Origin: an uncultured Methanobrevibacter sp.
GTDB taxonomy: Archaea; Methanobacteriota; Methanobacteria; Methanobacteriales; Methanobacteriaceae
Length of the DNA stretch: 43,073 bases
Assembly: GCF_902769175.1 (NCBI RefSeq)
Contig: NZ_CACXNW010000027.1
Coordinates: forward strand, 1-43,073
Direction: 5' to 3'
How positions within the stretch are numbered: the stretch's first letter is position 1; each line of letters starts with the position of its first letter. The translations under genes were made by a program, and so were the position numbers. This document shows, in pieces, positions 27,207-36,270 of this stretch. The notes beneath the pieces are model-generated. The model was not told where the DNA came from. It was given only the letters and a program-made list of their open reading frames with translations, and searched no databases.

Positions 27207-28118
27207 TTAATGAATAAATTTTGTTCCAAAATTGTCCACTTTGGTTTCAATGACTCTGCCGTCATAAGCATCCCACGCTTCCTTAACGCCATCAATTGAA
27301 TTCTCATCTACAATAGCTACAAAAGATGATCCAGTTCCAGACAATCCTGAAGCAAGAGCACCAGCTTGAAGTGCATCCAATGCAATATTATTGTCAAATC
27401 CTAATGCATTAGCATACAAAAGCCCATTTAAGGTCAAAGCCTTGAAATACTCTTTGTTCATTGCCTTTTCAAATGCCATTTCAACAAATGGAGCAACAAG
27501 CTTCATCCTATTTACATCAGAGGACCCGCTTAATGATTCCTTATCAGGCATAAATACCAAAACATCATATTCAGGCAGTTTTTCCCTATACAAAATATTT
27601 CGCTCACCATTATCTGTTACAGTTACGCCACCAAAGAATGATGCTGTAGCATCATCAAAAGCTCCAGTAATTGTAACTCCCGCTTCAAGAGAAGCCTCAA
27701 TTCCATAATTAATTATTTCCATATCAGTTAATGGCTCTAAATAAAATTCTCCTGCAATCAAAGCAGTAGTAGCCATTACAACAGCATTTGATAAGGCACT
27801 GCTTGAAGAAAGACCTGAACCTAAAGGCAAATTAGATTTTGTCGTAACTTCAATCCCTTCACCGTTTCCAAAATCCAAGCTCGGGATAATCTCATCAAAA
27901 TCCAAATCACTGCCAATCTTATAATGGTCTAAAACCTTCTCCACACATAAGTTCATCAAATGAGGATCAGCTCCCAAATCAGAGGAACAGTTAACGCCAC
28001 GACTAGAAAATTTAGCTTCAGCTTCAATGGCAAGACCAATTCCAAATGCTGAGCCAAAGCCAGTTGAAATCGCATTTATAATAGTGGCGGAACCTGGAGA
28101 TAAAACTTTTTTGCTCAA
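27207..28118 (-). CDS. Archaeal shikimate kinase (GHMP kinase type)
   Basis: The enzyme phosphorylates shikimate in aromatic amino acid synthesis; archaea use a GHMP-superfamily enzyme unrelated to bacterial AroK. Support comes from N-terminal SPGSATIINAISTGFGSAFG, the ATP-binding LPLGSGLSSSSALSNA, and the C-terminal GLSGTGSSFVAIV. The frame has no ATG near the start. TTG at 28118 lies five bases after GGTGAT and is chosen; the GTG at 28127 is part of that site. Length is 303 residues. Its product feeds the pathway of the chorismate mutase at 15473. Confidence 0.92.
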   Translation of the reverse strand: MSKKVLSPGSATIINAISTGFGSAFGIGLAIEAEAKFSSRGVNCSSDLGADPHLMNLCVEKVLDHYKIGSDLDFDEIIPSLDFGNGEGIEVTTKSNLPLGSGLSSSSALSNAVVMATTALIAGEFYLEPLTDMEIINYGIEASLEAGVTITGAFDDATASFFGGVTVTDNGERNILYREKLPEYDVLVFMPDKESLSGSSDVNRMKLVAPFVEMAFEKAMNKEYFKALTLNGLLYANALGFDNNIALDALQAGALASGLSGTGSSFVAIVDENSIDGVKEAWDAYDGRVIETKVDNFGTKFIH

Positions 28119-28221
28119 TATAATCACCTAATCAGTTAAAATTAAAATACATATAGTATTTTTTAAATCAAATAATATATAGTTAATTGAAAATCATTCA
28201 ATGCCAATAGATCTTTTTAAA

Positions 28222-28372
28222 AGTAAAATTTATAAAATAAATATGCAAATATCTCTTCATGATAAGAAAATTTATAAAATAAATATGCAAATAGCTCTTC
28301 TTGAAAAGAAAAATTTATAAAATAAATATGCAAATAGCTCTTTTTGAAAAGAAAAATTTATAAAATGAATAT
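28222..28372. repeat. Three to four tandem ~43-bp repeats
   Basis: AATTTATAAAATAAATATGC followed by AAATAGCTCTT recurs at about 28228, 28268 and 28312, with a partial copy at 28355. It lies in the 410-bp gap between divergent shikimate kinase and S49 genes, which should also hold both promoters. Confidence 0.88.
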
Positions 28373-28528
28373 AATATGAAAAAATCTTGAAAAAAGTTAT
28401 TATTAAAAATAAAATTTATATTAATGTAAATAAATATATTATAATACACTGATTTTTTAAAAAAAATACATTATTTCAAAAAAATGAAAGAAAATATTGA
28501 AAATGAAAAAAGCTAAAGATGTGATACT

Positions 28529-29362
28529 ATGAGCGAAAGAAAAATAAATTGGCTAAATATTGGAATAGGCACATTTATCATACTTGCTATAGTATTGCTT
28601 TTAGTTCTTGTTTTACCATTTGGCAATTTAGCTATTGAGCAAGACCAAATTGCAGTTATCTCAATAAGTGGAGCAGTCACATATGACTCATCCAATTCTA
28701 CAAGAATATTTACAACTGCAAGCAAAATAGAAAGTGAATTGAATGAGGCAATCGCTGATAAGAATGTGAAAGCCATTGTTTTAGACATCAACAGCAAAGG
28801 CGGAAGTGAAGTGGCTTGCACTGAAATAGCTGAAGACATAAAGAATTCACCTAAGCCAGTCATTGCATATATTGGAGATAAGGGATGGGATGAAGCTTAC
28901 TTGATTTCAAGCGCTTGCGATTCCATCGTAGCAAATTCAGCTTCATCTATAGGAGGAATAGGTCTTACTTATATCGATTGCGGAAAGTACTCAAATGAAA
29001 AGCTTAATGGAGTCTACAATGAGGCTTATCTAAACATAAAGAAAACAAATCAATCAAATATTGATAATCTTACAAATGGCCAAATGATGATTGATCAGGA
29101 TTACACCCAATTCATTAAAAAAATAGCTGAATATAGGGATTTGAATCCAAATTACCTGTCTCAATTGGCTTATGGTAAAAAATACAATGGAAATGAAGCT
29201 AAAAACTATGGATTGATTGATGAAATTGGAAATAAAAATAATGCAATTAAATTAGCTGCATCAACATCAAATGCAACAAATTACACTGTAGTTAATTATC
29301 CTCCAGCTAAAAAAAGCTTAACAGAAACCTTAAGCGAAAACAAGATTTTCCATTTAAAGTAA
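28529..29362 (+). CDS. SppA-like (S49) membrane protein, probably without catalytic serine
   Basis: A single N-terminal membrane helix (about 11-30) is followed by a ClpP/crotonase-fold domain outside the cell. VKAIVLDINSKGGSEVACTE is the family oxyanion region, and SSIGGIGLTYIDCGKY follows. Where signal peptide peptidases read S-G/A-G/A-Y with the nucleophilic serine, this protein reads WDEAYLIS, so Asp121 takes the serine position. Lys171/172 falls about where the general-base lysine is expected. It may be an inactive relative with a binding role. Length is 277 residues. Confidence 0.82.
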   Translation: MSERKINWLNIGIGTFIILAIVLLLVLVLPFGNLAIEQDQIAVISISGAVTYDSSNSTRIFTTASKIESELNEAIADKNVKAIVLDINSKGGSEVACTEIAEDIKNSPKPVIAYIGDKGWDEAYLISSACDSIVANSASSIGGIGLTYIDCGKYSNEKLNGVYNEAYLNIKKTNQSNIDNLTNGQMMIDQDYTQFIKKIAEYRDLNPNYLSQLAYGKKYNGNEAKNYGLIDEIGNKNNAIKLAASTSNATNYTVVNYPPAKKSLTETLSENKIFHLK

Positions 29363-29590
29363 AATTAGATTTACATTCAATAATTTTAAAATTTTTAAAA
29401 TAAAACTTGATTATTCCCAATTTGTTTCAAGGAGGAAAATTCTTAATAAAATATAGGAATATTTATATATTAACGAACTAATAATATTAAATAATTTATA
29501 AAAGTTTTAAATAATTTGATTTTTATAAATTTCAATCATCATATTTAAAAAATATAAACAATTCTTTATTAAAAAATCAAAGGTGATAAT

Positions 29591-29842
29591 ATGGTATACA
29601 AAATAGAAGTATTTACTTCACCAACTTGCCCACATTGTCCTGGTGCTGTAAAAGTTGTTGAAGAAGCAAAAGCAAAATTAGGTGATGAAATCGATTATCA
29701 AATCCTTAGTATTGCTGATCCTGAAAACAGAGACATAGCAATTGGCTACGGAGTTACAGCAGTTCCTGCAATTGCAATCAATAATTCATTAGCATTTATT
29801 GGTGCTCCAACTCTTGCTGAATTATTAGACAGATTAGAATAA
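29591..29842 (+). CDS. Small thioredoxin/glutaredoxin-like protein
   Basis: This 83-residue thiol-disulfide protein has the active-site motif CPHC within VFTSPTCPHCPGAVKVVEEA, the cis-proline segment GVTAVPAIAIN and the C-terminal FIGAPTLAELLDRL. This is the compact archaeal type known from methanogens (MJ0307/MTH807-like). AAAGGTGAT lies a few bases before the ATG. It is monocistronic. Confidence 0.93.
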   Translation: MVYKIEVFTSPTCPHCPGAVKVVEEAKAKLGDEIDYQILSIADPENRDIAIGYGVTAVPAIAINNSLAFIGAPTLAELLDRLE

Positions 29843-29857
29843 TTGTTTTTACAATTT

Positions 29858-30060
29858 TCTAATATTTTTTTATTTTACCTATTTTTTAAACTAATCTTTT
29901 TTTAACTATTAAAACTATTTTTTTAATTGCTCTTTTTTTAACTATTTTCTAATGAAAATTTCTAATATTTTTTATTTTAACAATTTTTTAAACTAATCTT
30001 TTTTAACTCATTAAAACTATTTTTTTAATTGCTCTTTTTTTAACTATTTTCTAATGAAAA
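29858..30060. repeat. Tandem 103-bp repeat after the thioredoxin gene
   Basis: A T-rich unit starting TCTAATATTTTTT at 29858 recurs from 29961 with a few changes. It begins about 15 bp after the thioredoxin stop and contains many oligo-T runs, so it probably includes a duplicated archaeal terminator. The remainder of the gap to 30222 holds only the promoter of the next gene. Confidence 0.85.
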
Positions 30061-30222
30061 GAAACTTTTTAATCATAAAACCTATTTTTAAACAAACCAA
30101 TCCAATATTTTTTATATAAAAATAAATAGAATTAACAAAATATATTATAATATTAGATTAAAATGTGTAAATCAAAAGACAAATCTAATCTTTTAATAAA
30201 TCAATTAATAAGAGGTAAAAAG

Positions 30223-31338
30223 ATGAAAATTGCAATGGTTGGACAGTTTCCACCACATATTGGAGGAGTTGGAGTTCATATACGCAACTTAGCAAATGAA
30301 TTGATCAAGCAAGGCCATGAAGTATATGTTATCACATACCCTCACAAGGATATTAAGGATATTGATGGAATCCATGTTATTGGCACAAAAGGAGTTAATG
30401 TTCCAGGACTTAGAGGATTGTTCTTTGCAATAAATGCAAAAAAGGAACTTAAAAAACTGATTGAAAAGGAAGACATTGACATAATCCACGGACATTACCT
30501 TTTCCCTGCAGGATGGGCAGCAGTTAAGGCAGGAAAGTCAACAGGAACTAAAACCTATGTAACAGCACATGGATCAGACATGTTTGAAATGTATAATAAT
30601 AAAGCTTACACAAGACCTCTTATTAAAAAAGTCCTTACGGATGCAGACATAGTCCTTGCAGTAAGCAATGCATTAAAGGATGAAATCATCAACACTAAAA
30701 TTCCAAATATTAAAGAAAAAGTAAGATTGCACTGGAATAGTGTAGATGTCAATAAGTTTAAAACTACAAAAAATAATGAAAGTAAATTTAAAAAAGAATT
30801 GGTCCATGAATTCAACATAGCTGCAGACAAACTTATCATTTTATTTGTCGGAAATTTAATTAAAAGGAAGAATGTTGGATTGCTTCTTGAAGCTAAAAAA
30901 GAAATGAAGACAAAGGCCAATCTTGTGATTGTTGGTGATGGTCCATTAAAGGAAAGCTTAAAGGCAAAAGCTGAAAAGGAATATTTAGAGGGAAACCTTG
31001 ATAATGTTTACTTTACAGGTTCCAGAACAGATATAGAAGATGTTATGCCAAGCGGTGATTTGATTGTATTGCCTTCAATCAGCGAAAGCTTTGGTCTTGT
31101 GCTCATTGAAGCATTATCTTGTGGCAAACCAGTTATTGGAAGCAATGTCGGAGGAATAAATGAAATCATTACAGAAGATGTTGGATTGTTGATTGATCCA
31201 AATGACAGCACAGATTTGGCTAATGCAATCGATAGGATATTAAATGATAAAGATTTAATGGAAAAATTCAAGTCAAATGCAAGAAACAGAGCTAAAGACT
31301 TTGGAGAAACTAAATTGCCTTATGATGAATTGAATTGA
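30223..31338 (+). CDS. Glycosyltransferase family 4
   Basis: This GT-B enzyme of 371 residues transfers sugars from nucleotide donors. N-terminal KIAMVGQFPPHIGGVGVHIR is the acceptor-side glycine loop. FVGNLIKRKNVGLLLEA and SISESFGLVLIEALSCGKPV (the E-x7-E donor site) followed by IGSNVGG identify family 4. The start at 30223 has GAGGT six bases upstream and gives the normal N-terminus; an upstream ATG at 30163 adds 20 unrelated residues. The C-terminus is slightly short, ending AKDFGETKLPYDELN. Confidence 0.92.
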   Translation: MKIAMVGQFPPHIGGVGVHIRNLANELIKQGHEVYVITYPHKDIKDIDGIHVIGTKGVNVPGLRGLFFAINAKKELKKLIEKEDIDIIHGHYLFPAGWAAVKAGKSTGTKTYVTAHGSDMFEMYNNKAYTRPLIKKVLTDADIVLAVSNALKDEIINTKIPNIKEKVRLHWNSVDVNKFKTTKNNESKFKKELVHEFNIAADKLIILFVGNLIKRKNVGLLLEAKKEMKTKANLVIVGDGPLKESLKAKAEKEYLEGNLDNVYFTGSRTDIEDVMPSGDLIVLPSISESFGLVLIEALSCGKPVIGSNVGGINEIITEDVGLLIDPNDSTDLANAIDRILNDKDLMEKFKSNARNRAKDFGETKLPYDELN

Positions 31339-31385
31339 AAATCATAAAGAATGTTAAAATATAGTAAATCTATAATTTACATTCA

Positions 31386-31505
31386 TTAAAAAATCATAAA
31401 AGATATGTAAATTGAATAAAATCAATAATATTCACCATATTAAAAAATCATAAAAAGCTAATGAAATTAAATTGAATAAAAAAATCATAAAAAGATTGTA
31501 AAATT
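31386..31505. repeat. Degenerate tandem repeats after the GT4 gene
   Basis: ATTAAAAAATCATAAAAAG and close variants recur at about 31386, 31438 and 31481 with AATTGAATAAAAT pieces between. They lie in the 479-bp gap 31339-31817. Confidence 0.6.
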
Positions 31506-31653
31506 GATTTTAACTAATAATTTTGATTTAAATTAAAAAATAACAACTGATTAACGAAATTATCATTAAATTTTAGATAATAGTTATTAATAATGAGAAA
31601 TAAAAGTTAAATAAAAGTCTTAATAGAATAAATTCAACAAAAATGAATTTTTC

Positions 31654-31712
31654 AAAATAAAAAAAATAAAAAAAATAAAAAAAATAAAAAAAATAAAAAA
31701 AATAAAAAAAAT
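31654..31712. repeat. 9-bp minisatellite (A8T)n
   Basis: AAAAAAAAT repeats about seven times with an exact 9-bp period (T at 31658, 31667, 31676, 31685, 31694, 31703, 31712). The minus-strand reading FYF repeated is an artefact of this. Confidence 0.9.
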
Positions 31713-31778
31713 AAAAAATAGTAAAAAAATAAGACTGGAAAGTTTGCTCAAATAACAAAATAATAAATATAACCAAAA

Positions 31779-31788
31779 TCATATAAAG
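31779..31788 (+). promoter_or_regulatory. Probable TATA box of moaC
   Basis: TCATATAAAG lies about 35 bp before the moaC ATG, which is preceded by GAGG. Spacing allows a short leader. Confidence 0.45.
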
Positions 31789-31817
31789 TTTAGATTTTAA
31801 AAAACAGAGGTTTTTAT

Positions 31818-32288
31818 ATGGGAGAAAAAGAATTTACTCATTTAACTGAAACTGGAGTTCACATGGTAGAAGTTGGAGCTAAGCCACAGCAAAGAAGAAC
31901 TGCAGTTGCAAGTGGAAAGATCCATCTTCAAAAGGAAACAATTGAAATGATTAAAAATGCAGAAATCAAAAAGGGAAACATTTTGACAACTGCTCAAATA
32001 GCTGGAATCCAAGCTGTAAAAAAGACATCTGATATCATTCCCCTTTGCCATCCATTAAATCTCAGCGGAATCGAAATAGAGTTTGATGTAGGTGAAACTG
32101 AAATCACTGCAACATGCGAATGCAGATTAACTGGACAAACTGGAGTGGAAATGGAAGCGATTACAGGAGTTAGCGTAGCATTGCTTACCATTTGGGACAT
32201 GACAAAAGCAGTTGAAAAGGATGACGATGGACAATATCCAGATACTAAAATTTCTGACATTGTTGTGCTTAAAAAAGAGAAGATATGA
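31818..32288 (+). CDS. moaC: Cyclic pyranopterin monophosphate synthase accessory protein MoaC
   Basis: The enzyme acts in the first step of molybdopterin (or tungstopterin) synthesis, needed by formylmethanofuran and formate dehydrogenases. The 156-residue protein has FTHLTETGVHMVEVGAKPQQ, then RRTAVASGKI, the substrate-binding SDIIPLCHPLNLSGIEIEF, and the catalytic stretch TGVEMEAITGVSVALLTIWD followed by MTKAVEKD. All are textbook MoaC signatures. Confidence 0.97.
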   Translation: MGEKEFTHLTETGVHMVEVGAKPQQRRTAVASGKIHLQKETIEMIKNAEIKKGNILTTAQIAGIQAVKKTSDIIPLCHPLNLSGIEIEFDVGETEITATCECRLTGQTGVEMEAITGVSVALLTIWDMTKAVEKDDDGQYPDTKISDIVVLKKEKI

Positions 32289-32291
32289 TAA

Positions 32292-32460
32292 AACTTTTCA
32301 TTTGCTCTATGAAAATTGAGGTTTTACATTAAAAACAAATAACTTTTCATTTGCTCTATGAAAATTGAGGTTTTACATTAAAAACAAATAGGTTTTACAT
32401 TAAAAACAAATAACTTTTCATTTGCTCTATGAAAATTGAGATTTTATATAAACAACAAAT
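32292..32460. repeat. Tandem repeats after moaC (49-bp unit, three copies, one with an extra 22 bp)
   Basis: AACTTTTCATTTGCTCTATG then AAAATTGAG starts at 32292, 32341 and 32412. Between copies two and three a 22-bp piece (GGTTTTACATTAAAAACAAA) is duplicated once more. The array begins about 4 bp after the moaC stop. Confidence 0.92.
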
Positions 32461-32550
32461 ATTATATAAAAATTATTTTAACAAGTTTTTAAAAGAATAT
32501 GAATTGAAATAATTTTAATTTTTATAAACAAATAAGAAAGACTGATTATT

Positions 32551-34620
32551 ATGGAAAACATCCCAGAAAACATTAAAACAATAATAAATGGTTGCTACCC
32601 CTACATTGAAGAGTTTAATCCTGCCCAAAAAGCAGTGATTGAATCAGGATACTTGGAAAACAATAGGAATACGGTTATTGCAATTCCTACAGCAAGTGGT
32701 AAAACTGTACTTGGGATAATGGCAGCCCTTAAGGCAATATTAGATGATGGAAAAGCCGTTTATGCTGCACCTCTCATTTCTATTCAGAATGAAAAGGTAA
32801 AGGAGTTTAAGAAATTTGAGGAATATGGAATCAAGGTTGGAAAGCATCCTTCCTCTTCAGATTTATCAGTTATGGTTTTTGAATCATTTGATGCATTGAC
32901 AAGATTTTCATGGGATGTTTTAAGAGAAGTCGATACAATCATCATTGATGAATTCCATATGATTGGTGAGTTTTCAAGAGGTCCTACAATAGAATGTGCA
33001 ATTACAAGGGCAAATATAATCAATCCTTCATTAAGAATCATTGCATTATCTGCAACACTTGAAAATATGGAAGAGATTGAAAGCTGGCTTGATGCAACGG
33101 TAGTGGAACATGACTACAGGCCAGTTCCATTGAACAAGGATGTTTTGGATACTGAAATGTTCAATACCAAAAACAAGAATGATGTAGTTGTAAAGGTTAT
33201 TGAAAAGGCAATTGCAGATGATGCCCAAGCATTAAGCTTCGTTTCAACAAGAAGATTTACAGAAAGCCTTGCAAGCTATGTTGCTGGAAAGCTTAAAAAG
33301 AAAACAAGTGCAGAACAGAAACAGCGCTTTAAGGAAGTTGCAGATAAATTGCTTGAAGTTCCTGAGAAAAAAGGATCAAGGCCAACTTCAACTTGTCTCA
33401 AATTATCTGAAAGCTGTGAAAATGGTGCTGTTTTCCACCATGCAGGTCTTTTCAGCGAGCAAAAGGAAATCATTGAGGAAGAGTTTAGAAATGGAAACAT
33501 TCTAATGATTGCTGCTACACCAAGCTTAATGTATGGAGTTAACCTTCCATCAAAATATGTTGTCATTAGGGACTACACCAGATGGACTTCACAAGGTCCT
33601 CAGGCAATTCCTGTTTTTGACTATGAACAGATGTCAGGTAGGGCAGGAAGGCCGCAATATGATGATACAGGATACTCTTACCTGGTTGCAAAATCTATGG
33701 AAGAGTCTCTCACACTTGAAGAGCGCTACATCAATGGACATGTAGAGCCAACCAATTCAAAACTTATTGAAAACAAGGATGCTGTATATAAGCAAATCAT
33801 TGCACAAGTGGCATCCACTCTCTCAAAAACCCCTGAAGAGCTGTTGGATTTCTTCAATAAAACATTTTACGGATATCAAATGACCAATTCATCTATGAGC
33901 TTCTTTACAGAGGAAGGATTGAAATTTGAAATCCAAAACGCTTTGGAATTCCTGCTTCAAAACCAGATTGTGCAAGCTACACCAAGCGGATTGAAAACAA
34001 CTGCATTTGGTAATCTGATAGCAAGGTCCAATTACAGCGTTGAAACAGCAGTTAAGATTAAAGAGTATGCAAACAATATTGATGAATTTAATCCTGAAGA
34101 GCTTATTTATCACTTGTCTCAAACAGCAGATATGCCTCTTATCTCATTTAAAGGCAGAAAGTCTAAAGACCCTGTTCGTGAAAAGCTTTCAAATTATGGT
34201 CTTTTTGCCATTGATATTGGAAATCCTGAAGCTACTGCTGTGTCATTGATTGAATGGATAAATGAAAGAACAGAATACCAAATAGAAAATGCATATCATG
34301 TTTACTCTTCATCTACAAGACGTTCAGCATATGAAGCTTCATTGCTTGTCAGATTTACAAAAAACACATTGGAAGTTCTTGGAAAATATGCATATTCCAA
34401 GGATTTGGATTTCTTGTCTGCAAGACTTTACTATGGTGTAAAAGAAGACATTATCCCACTTGTAATTGACGTAAAACGTTTAGGAAGACGTCGTGCAAGA
34501 GCATTAGTCAAGGTATTCGGTGAAGACTTAAGACCATACTCTGAAAAAGAGCTTCAAAAAGTTGAAGGAATCGGTCCAAAATTAGCTGAAAGCATTAAAA
34601 AATTCACAGATAATTATTAA
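32551..34620 (+). CDS. hel308: ATP-dependent DNA helicase Hel308
   Basis: This superfamily 2 helicase (archaeal Hel308/Hjm, relative of human HELQ) acts at stalled replication forks. Motifs in order: IPTASGKTVLG (I), APLISIQNEK (Ia), TIIIDEFHMIG (II; DEFH here), IALSATLEN (III), SFVSTRRFTE (IV), YGVNLPSKYVVIRDYTRW (V) and QMSGRAGRPQYD (VI). A winged helix and ratchet follow, and the C-terminus holds helix-hairpin-helix sequences (GRRRARALVKVFGEDLRPY; KVEGIGPKLAESIKKF). Length of 689 residues is typical. Confidence 0.96.
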   Translation: MENIPENIKTIINGCYPYIEEFNPAQKAVIESGYLENNRNTVIAIPTASGKTVLGIMAALKAILDDGKAVYAAPLISIQNEKVKEFKKFEEYGIKVGKHPSSSDLSVMVFESFDALTRFSWDVLREVDTIIIDEFHMIGEFSRGPTIECAITRANIINPSLRIIALSATLENMEEIESWLDATVVEHDYRPVPLNKDVLDTEMFNTKNKNDVVVKVIEKAIADDAQALSFVSTRRFTESLASYVAGKLKKKTSAEQKQRFKEVADKLLEVPEKKGSRPTSTCLKLSESCENGAVFHHAGLFSEQKEIIEEEFRNGNILMIAATPSLMYGVNLPSKYVVIRDYTRWTSQGPQAIPVFDYEQMSGRAGRPQYDDTGYSYLVAKSMEESLTLEERYINGHVEPTNSKLIENKDAVYKQIIAQVASTLSKTPEELLDFFNKTFYGYQMTNSSMSFFTEEGLKFEIQNALEFLLQNQIVQATPSGLKTTAFGNLIARSNYSVETAVKIKEYANNIDEFNPEELIYHLSQTADMPLISFKGRKSKDPVREKLSNYGLFAIDIGNPEATAVSLIEWINERTEYQIENAYHVYSSSTRRSAYEASLLVRFTKNTLEVLGKYAYSKDLDFLSARLYYGVKEDIIPLVIDVKRLGRRRARALVKVFGEDLRPYSEKELQKVEGIGPKLAESIKKFTDNY

Positions 34621-34670
34621 TTTCATTTTTTTTAATTATCTGTTTTCTATTTTTTTTAAAAAACAAATTT

Positions 34671-34799
34671 TTCATAAGAATAAAACTATTTTAAAATAAT
34701 AATAACCCTAATTTTAAAAAAGACAATATTTTCAAAAGAATAAACTATTTTAAAATAATAATAACCCTAATTTTAAAAAAGAGAATATTTTCATAAGAA
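34671..34799. repeat. Tandem ~59-bp repeat after hel308
   Basis: A unit beginning TTCATAAGAATAAAACTATT and containing AATAATAATAACCCTAATTT starts at 34671 and 34730, with a partial third copy at 34790. The rest of the gap 34621-34952 is AT-rich without genes. Confidence 0.88.
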
Positions 34800-34952
34800 T
34801 TAACAATTATTAAAGATTAAACATCTTATCTGATTAAAATAAAAACTATTTTTAAAAAAAGATCAATGAAAATAAATTAATAAATAAAATAATCTAAAAA
34901 AAAGACTAAAAACGAATAATAAAAAAAGTTAAAATTTAAAGAAAGGGGAGAA

Positions 34953-35255
34953 TTAACCTCCACCTTCACATCCTTGAATATCGTTTAAGTTAGCATTAAG
35001 TTCGTCGTAACCTTCCTTAATGTCTTTAACTTTTTCAAGAGTGTCTTTATCGATACTTTCAACACCGATGATGTCTTTTTCATTGACAACTTCTAAAGAG
35101 TCGGCTGCATACCATAATGCAGGATCATCTAATTTAACCCATTGTTGGTTGTCTTCTTCCTTTAAGTCAACAACTTTGCTTACGGTACCAGTGCCTGTGT
35201 ATCTTATAAAAGCGCCAACATCAATGGTTTCTCCTCTAATATCACAGAAACTCAT
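34953..35255 (-). CDS. DUF2098 family protein
   Basis: This 100-residue protein of unknown function is typical of methanogens. The pattern DVGAFIRYTGTGTVSKVVDL, then WVKLDDPALWYAADSLEVV, matches DUF2098, a small beta-barrel-like domain. The C-terminus ends in QGCEGGG. It is divergent in function from its neighbour, the PRC-barrel gene on the same strand, 101 bp upstream, with which it may be cotranscribed. Confidence 0.8.
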   Translation of the reverse strand: MSFCDIRGETIDVGAFIRYTGTGTVSKVVDLKEEDNQQWVKLDDPALWYAADSLEVVNEKDIIGVESIDKDTLEKVKDIKEGYDELNANLNDIQGCEGGG

Positions 35256-35356
35256 AATATCACCTATAAGTTACAAGAAACTTAGTATGAAAAAAATAGA
35301 TAAATCTAATTATTTTAAAAAAACAATCAGATAATCTATTCTAAGAAATTTTAAAT

Positions 35357-35755
35357 TTATTCAATTTTTACTTCAGCAGCTTCTTCTTCAGCCTCTTCGG
35401 CTTCTTCTTCAGCAGCTTCTTCAACTTCAACTTCTTCTTCAGTTTCTTCTACTTCTTCAGCTTTTGCTGCTTCTGCTGCTTCTTTTTCTGCTTTTGCAGC
35501 TTTTTTAGCTTTTTCAGCAACTTCAATTGCAGCTTGTTTGTCGATTTCTTTATTTAATAAAACATAATCTCCAATGCTTTTTACATCTTCAAAATCAACT
35601 TCGATTTTGTCTGAAGAAATAAAGTTTTTCTTAAGGATAATAGTTATATTGTTGATTACTCCTTCTTCTGGATTAAAATCAACATCATCAATTTTACCTA
35701 CTTCATTTGCATTAGCATCTAAAGCCATCATACCTAATAATTGTTTAATTCTCAT
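35357..35755 (-). CDS. PRC-barrel protein with a long acidic tail
   Basis: Residues 1-75 form a PRC-barrel domain (LLGMMALDANANEVGKIDDV, DFNPEEGVINNITIILKKNF, GDYVLLNKE). In archaea these small proteins are linked to RNA metabolism and, as CdpB-type proteins, to cell division. From about residue 76 the protein turns into an alanine- and lysine-rich helix, then a run dominated by glutamate (EEVEETEEEVEVEEAAEEEA). The tail is low-complexity and its length probably varies between strains. The assignment of the barrel is good; its role here is open. Confidence 0.85.
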   Translation of the reverse strand: MRIKQLLGMMALDANANEVGKIDDVDFNPEEGVINNITIILKKNFISSDKIEVDFEDVKSIGDYVLLNKEIDKQAAIEVAEKAKKAAKAEKEAAEAAKAEEVEETEEEVEVEEAAEEEAEEAEEEAAEVKIE

Positions 35756-36052
35756 TTTATTACCTCAATTATTATTTTTTTATGAAATCATGCTAAATCC
35801 AGAAAAAACATTAGTTTTATTAATGTCAAAATAAAAATAAATTATAAAAATTCTTTTAACATAATTTCAATTATTTAAAAATATGAATTGATAATTATAT
35901 AAACTTATCTAAAATTTTTCATAAAGCTAAAAAATTATGAAAATTGTAAATATTCTAATTTTTCATATTTTAAAATAAAGTCTATGAAAATAATTTAATA
36001 TTTTAAAAACAAATACTAATATATATTTTAAAAATATTGTAAATCAAAATCT

Positions 36053-36227
36053 AAGGCCAAAAAACACAAAGACAAAAAAAATAAAGCAAAATAAAAATTA
36101 AGGCCAAAAAACACAAAGACAAAAAAAATAAAGCAAAATAAAAATTAAGGCCAAAAAACACAAAGACAAAAAAATAAAGCAAAATAAAAATTAAGGCCAA
36201 AAAACACAAAGACAAAAAATTATGAAA
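36053..36227. repeat. Four tandem ~47-bp repeats before elp3
   Basis: Units beginning AAGGCCAAAAAACACAAAGA start at 36053, 36100, 36147 and 36193, followed by AATAAAGCAAAATAAAAATT. The array ends about 40 bp before the elp3 ATG. It is gapless, so not a CRISPR. The remainder of the gap 35756-36270 is AT-rich and gene-free. Confidence 0.95.
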
Positions 36228-36270
36228 GAAGAGTTTATGGCTAATAATCATTGATCATAAGGTGAATTTA

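Noticed and set aside
30163..30222. N-terminal extension of the GT4 protein
   Set aside because: The extra 20 residues have no family match, while GAGGT six bases before the ATG at 30223 gives the standard N-terminus.
31573..31782. Minus-strand ORF encoding FYF repeats
   Set aside because: It is only a translation of the 9-bp A8T minisatellite.
36053..36227. Regular repeats resembling a CRISPR array
   Set aside because: The units are contiguous with no unique spacers, and no cas gene is present in the window. The same holds for the other tandem arrays (21217, 24445, 32292).
36051..36251. Minus-strand hydrophobic 66-codon ORF
   Set aside because: It is made of the 47-bp tandem repeat read in changing frames, with no ribosome site.
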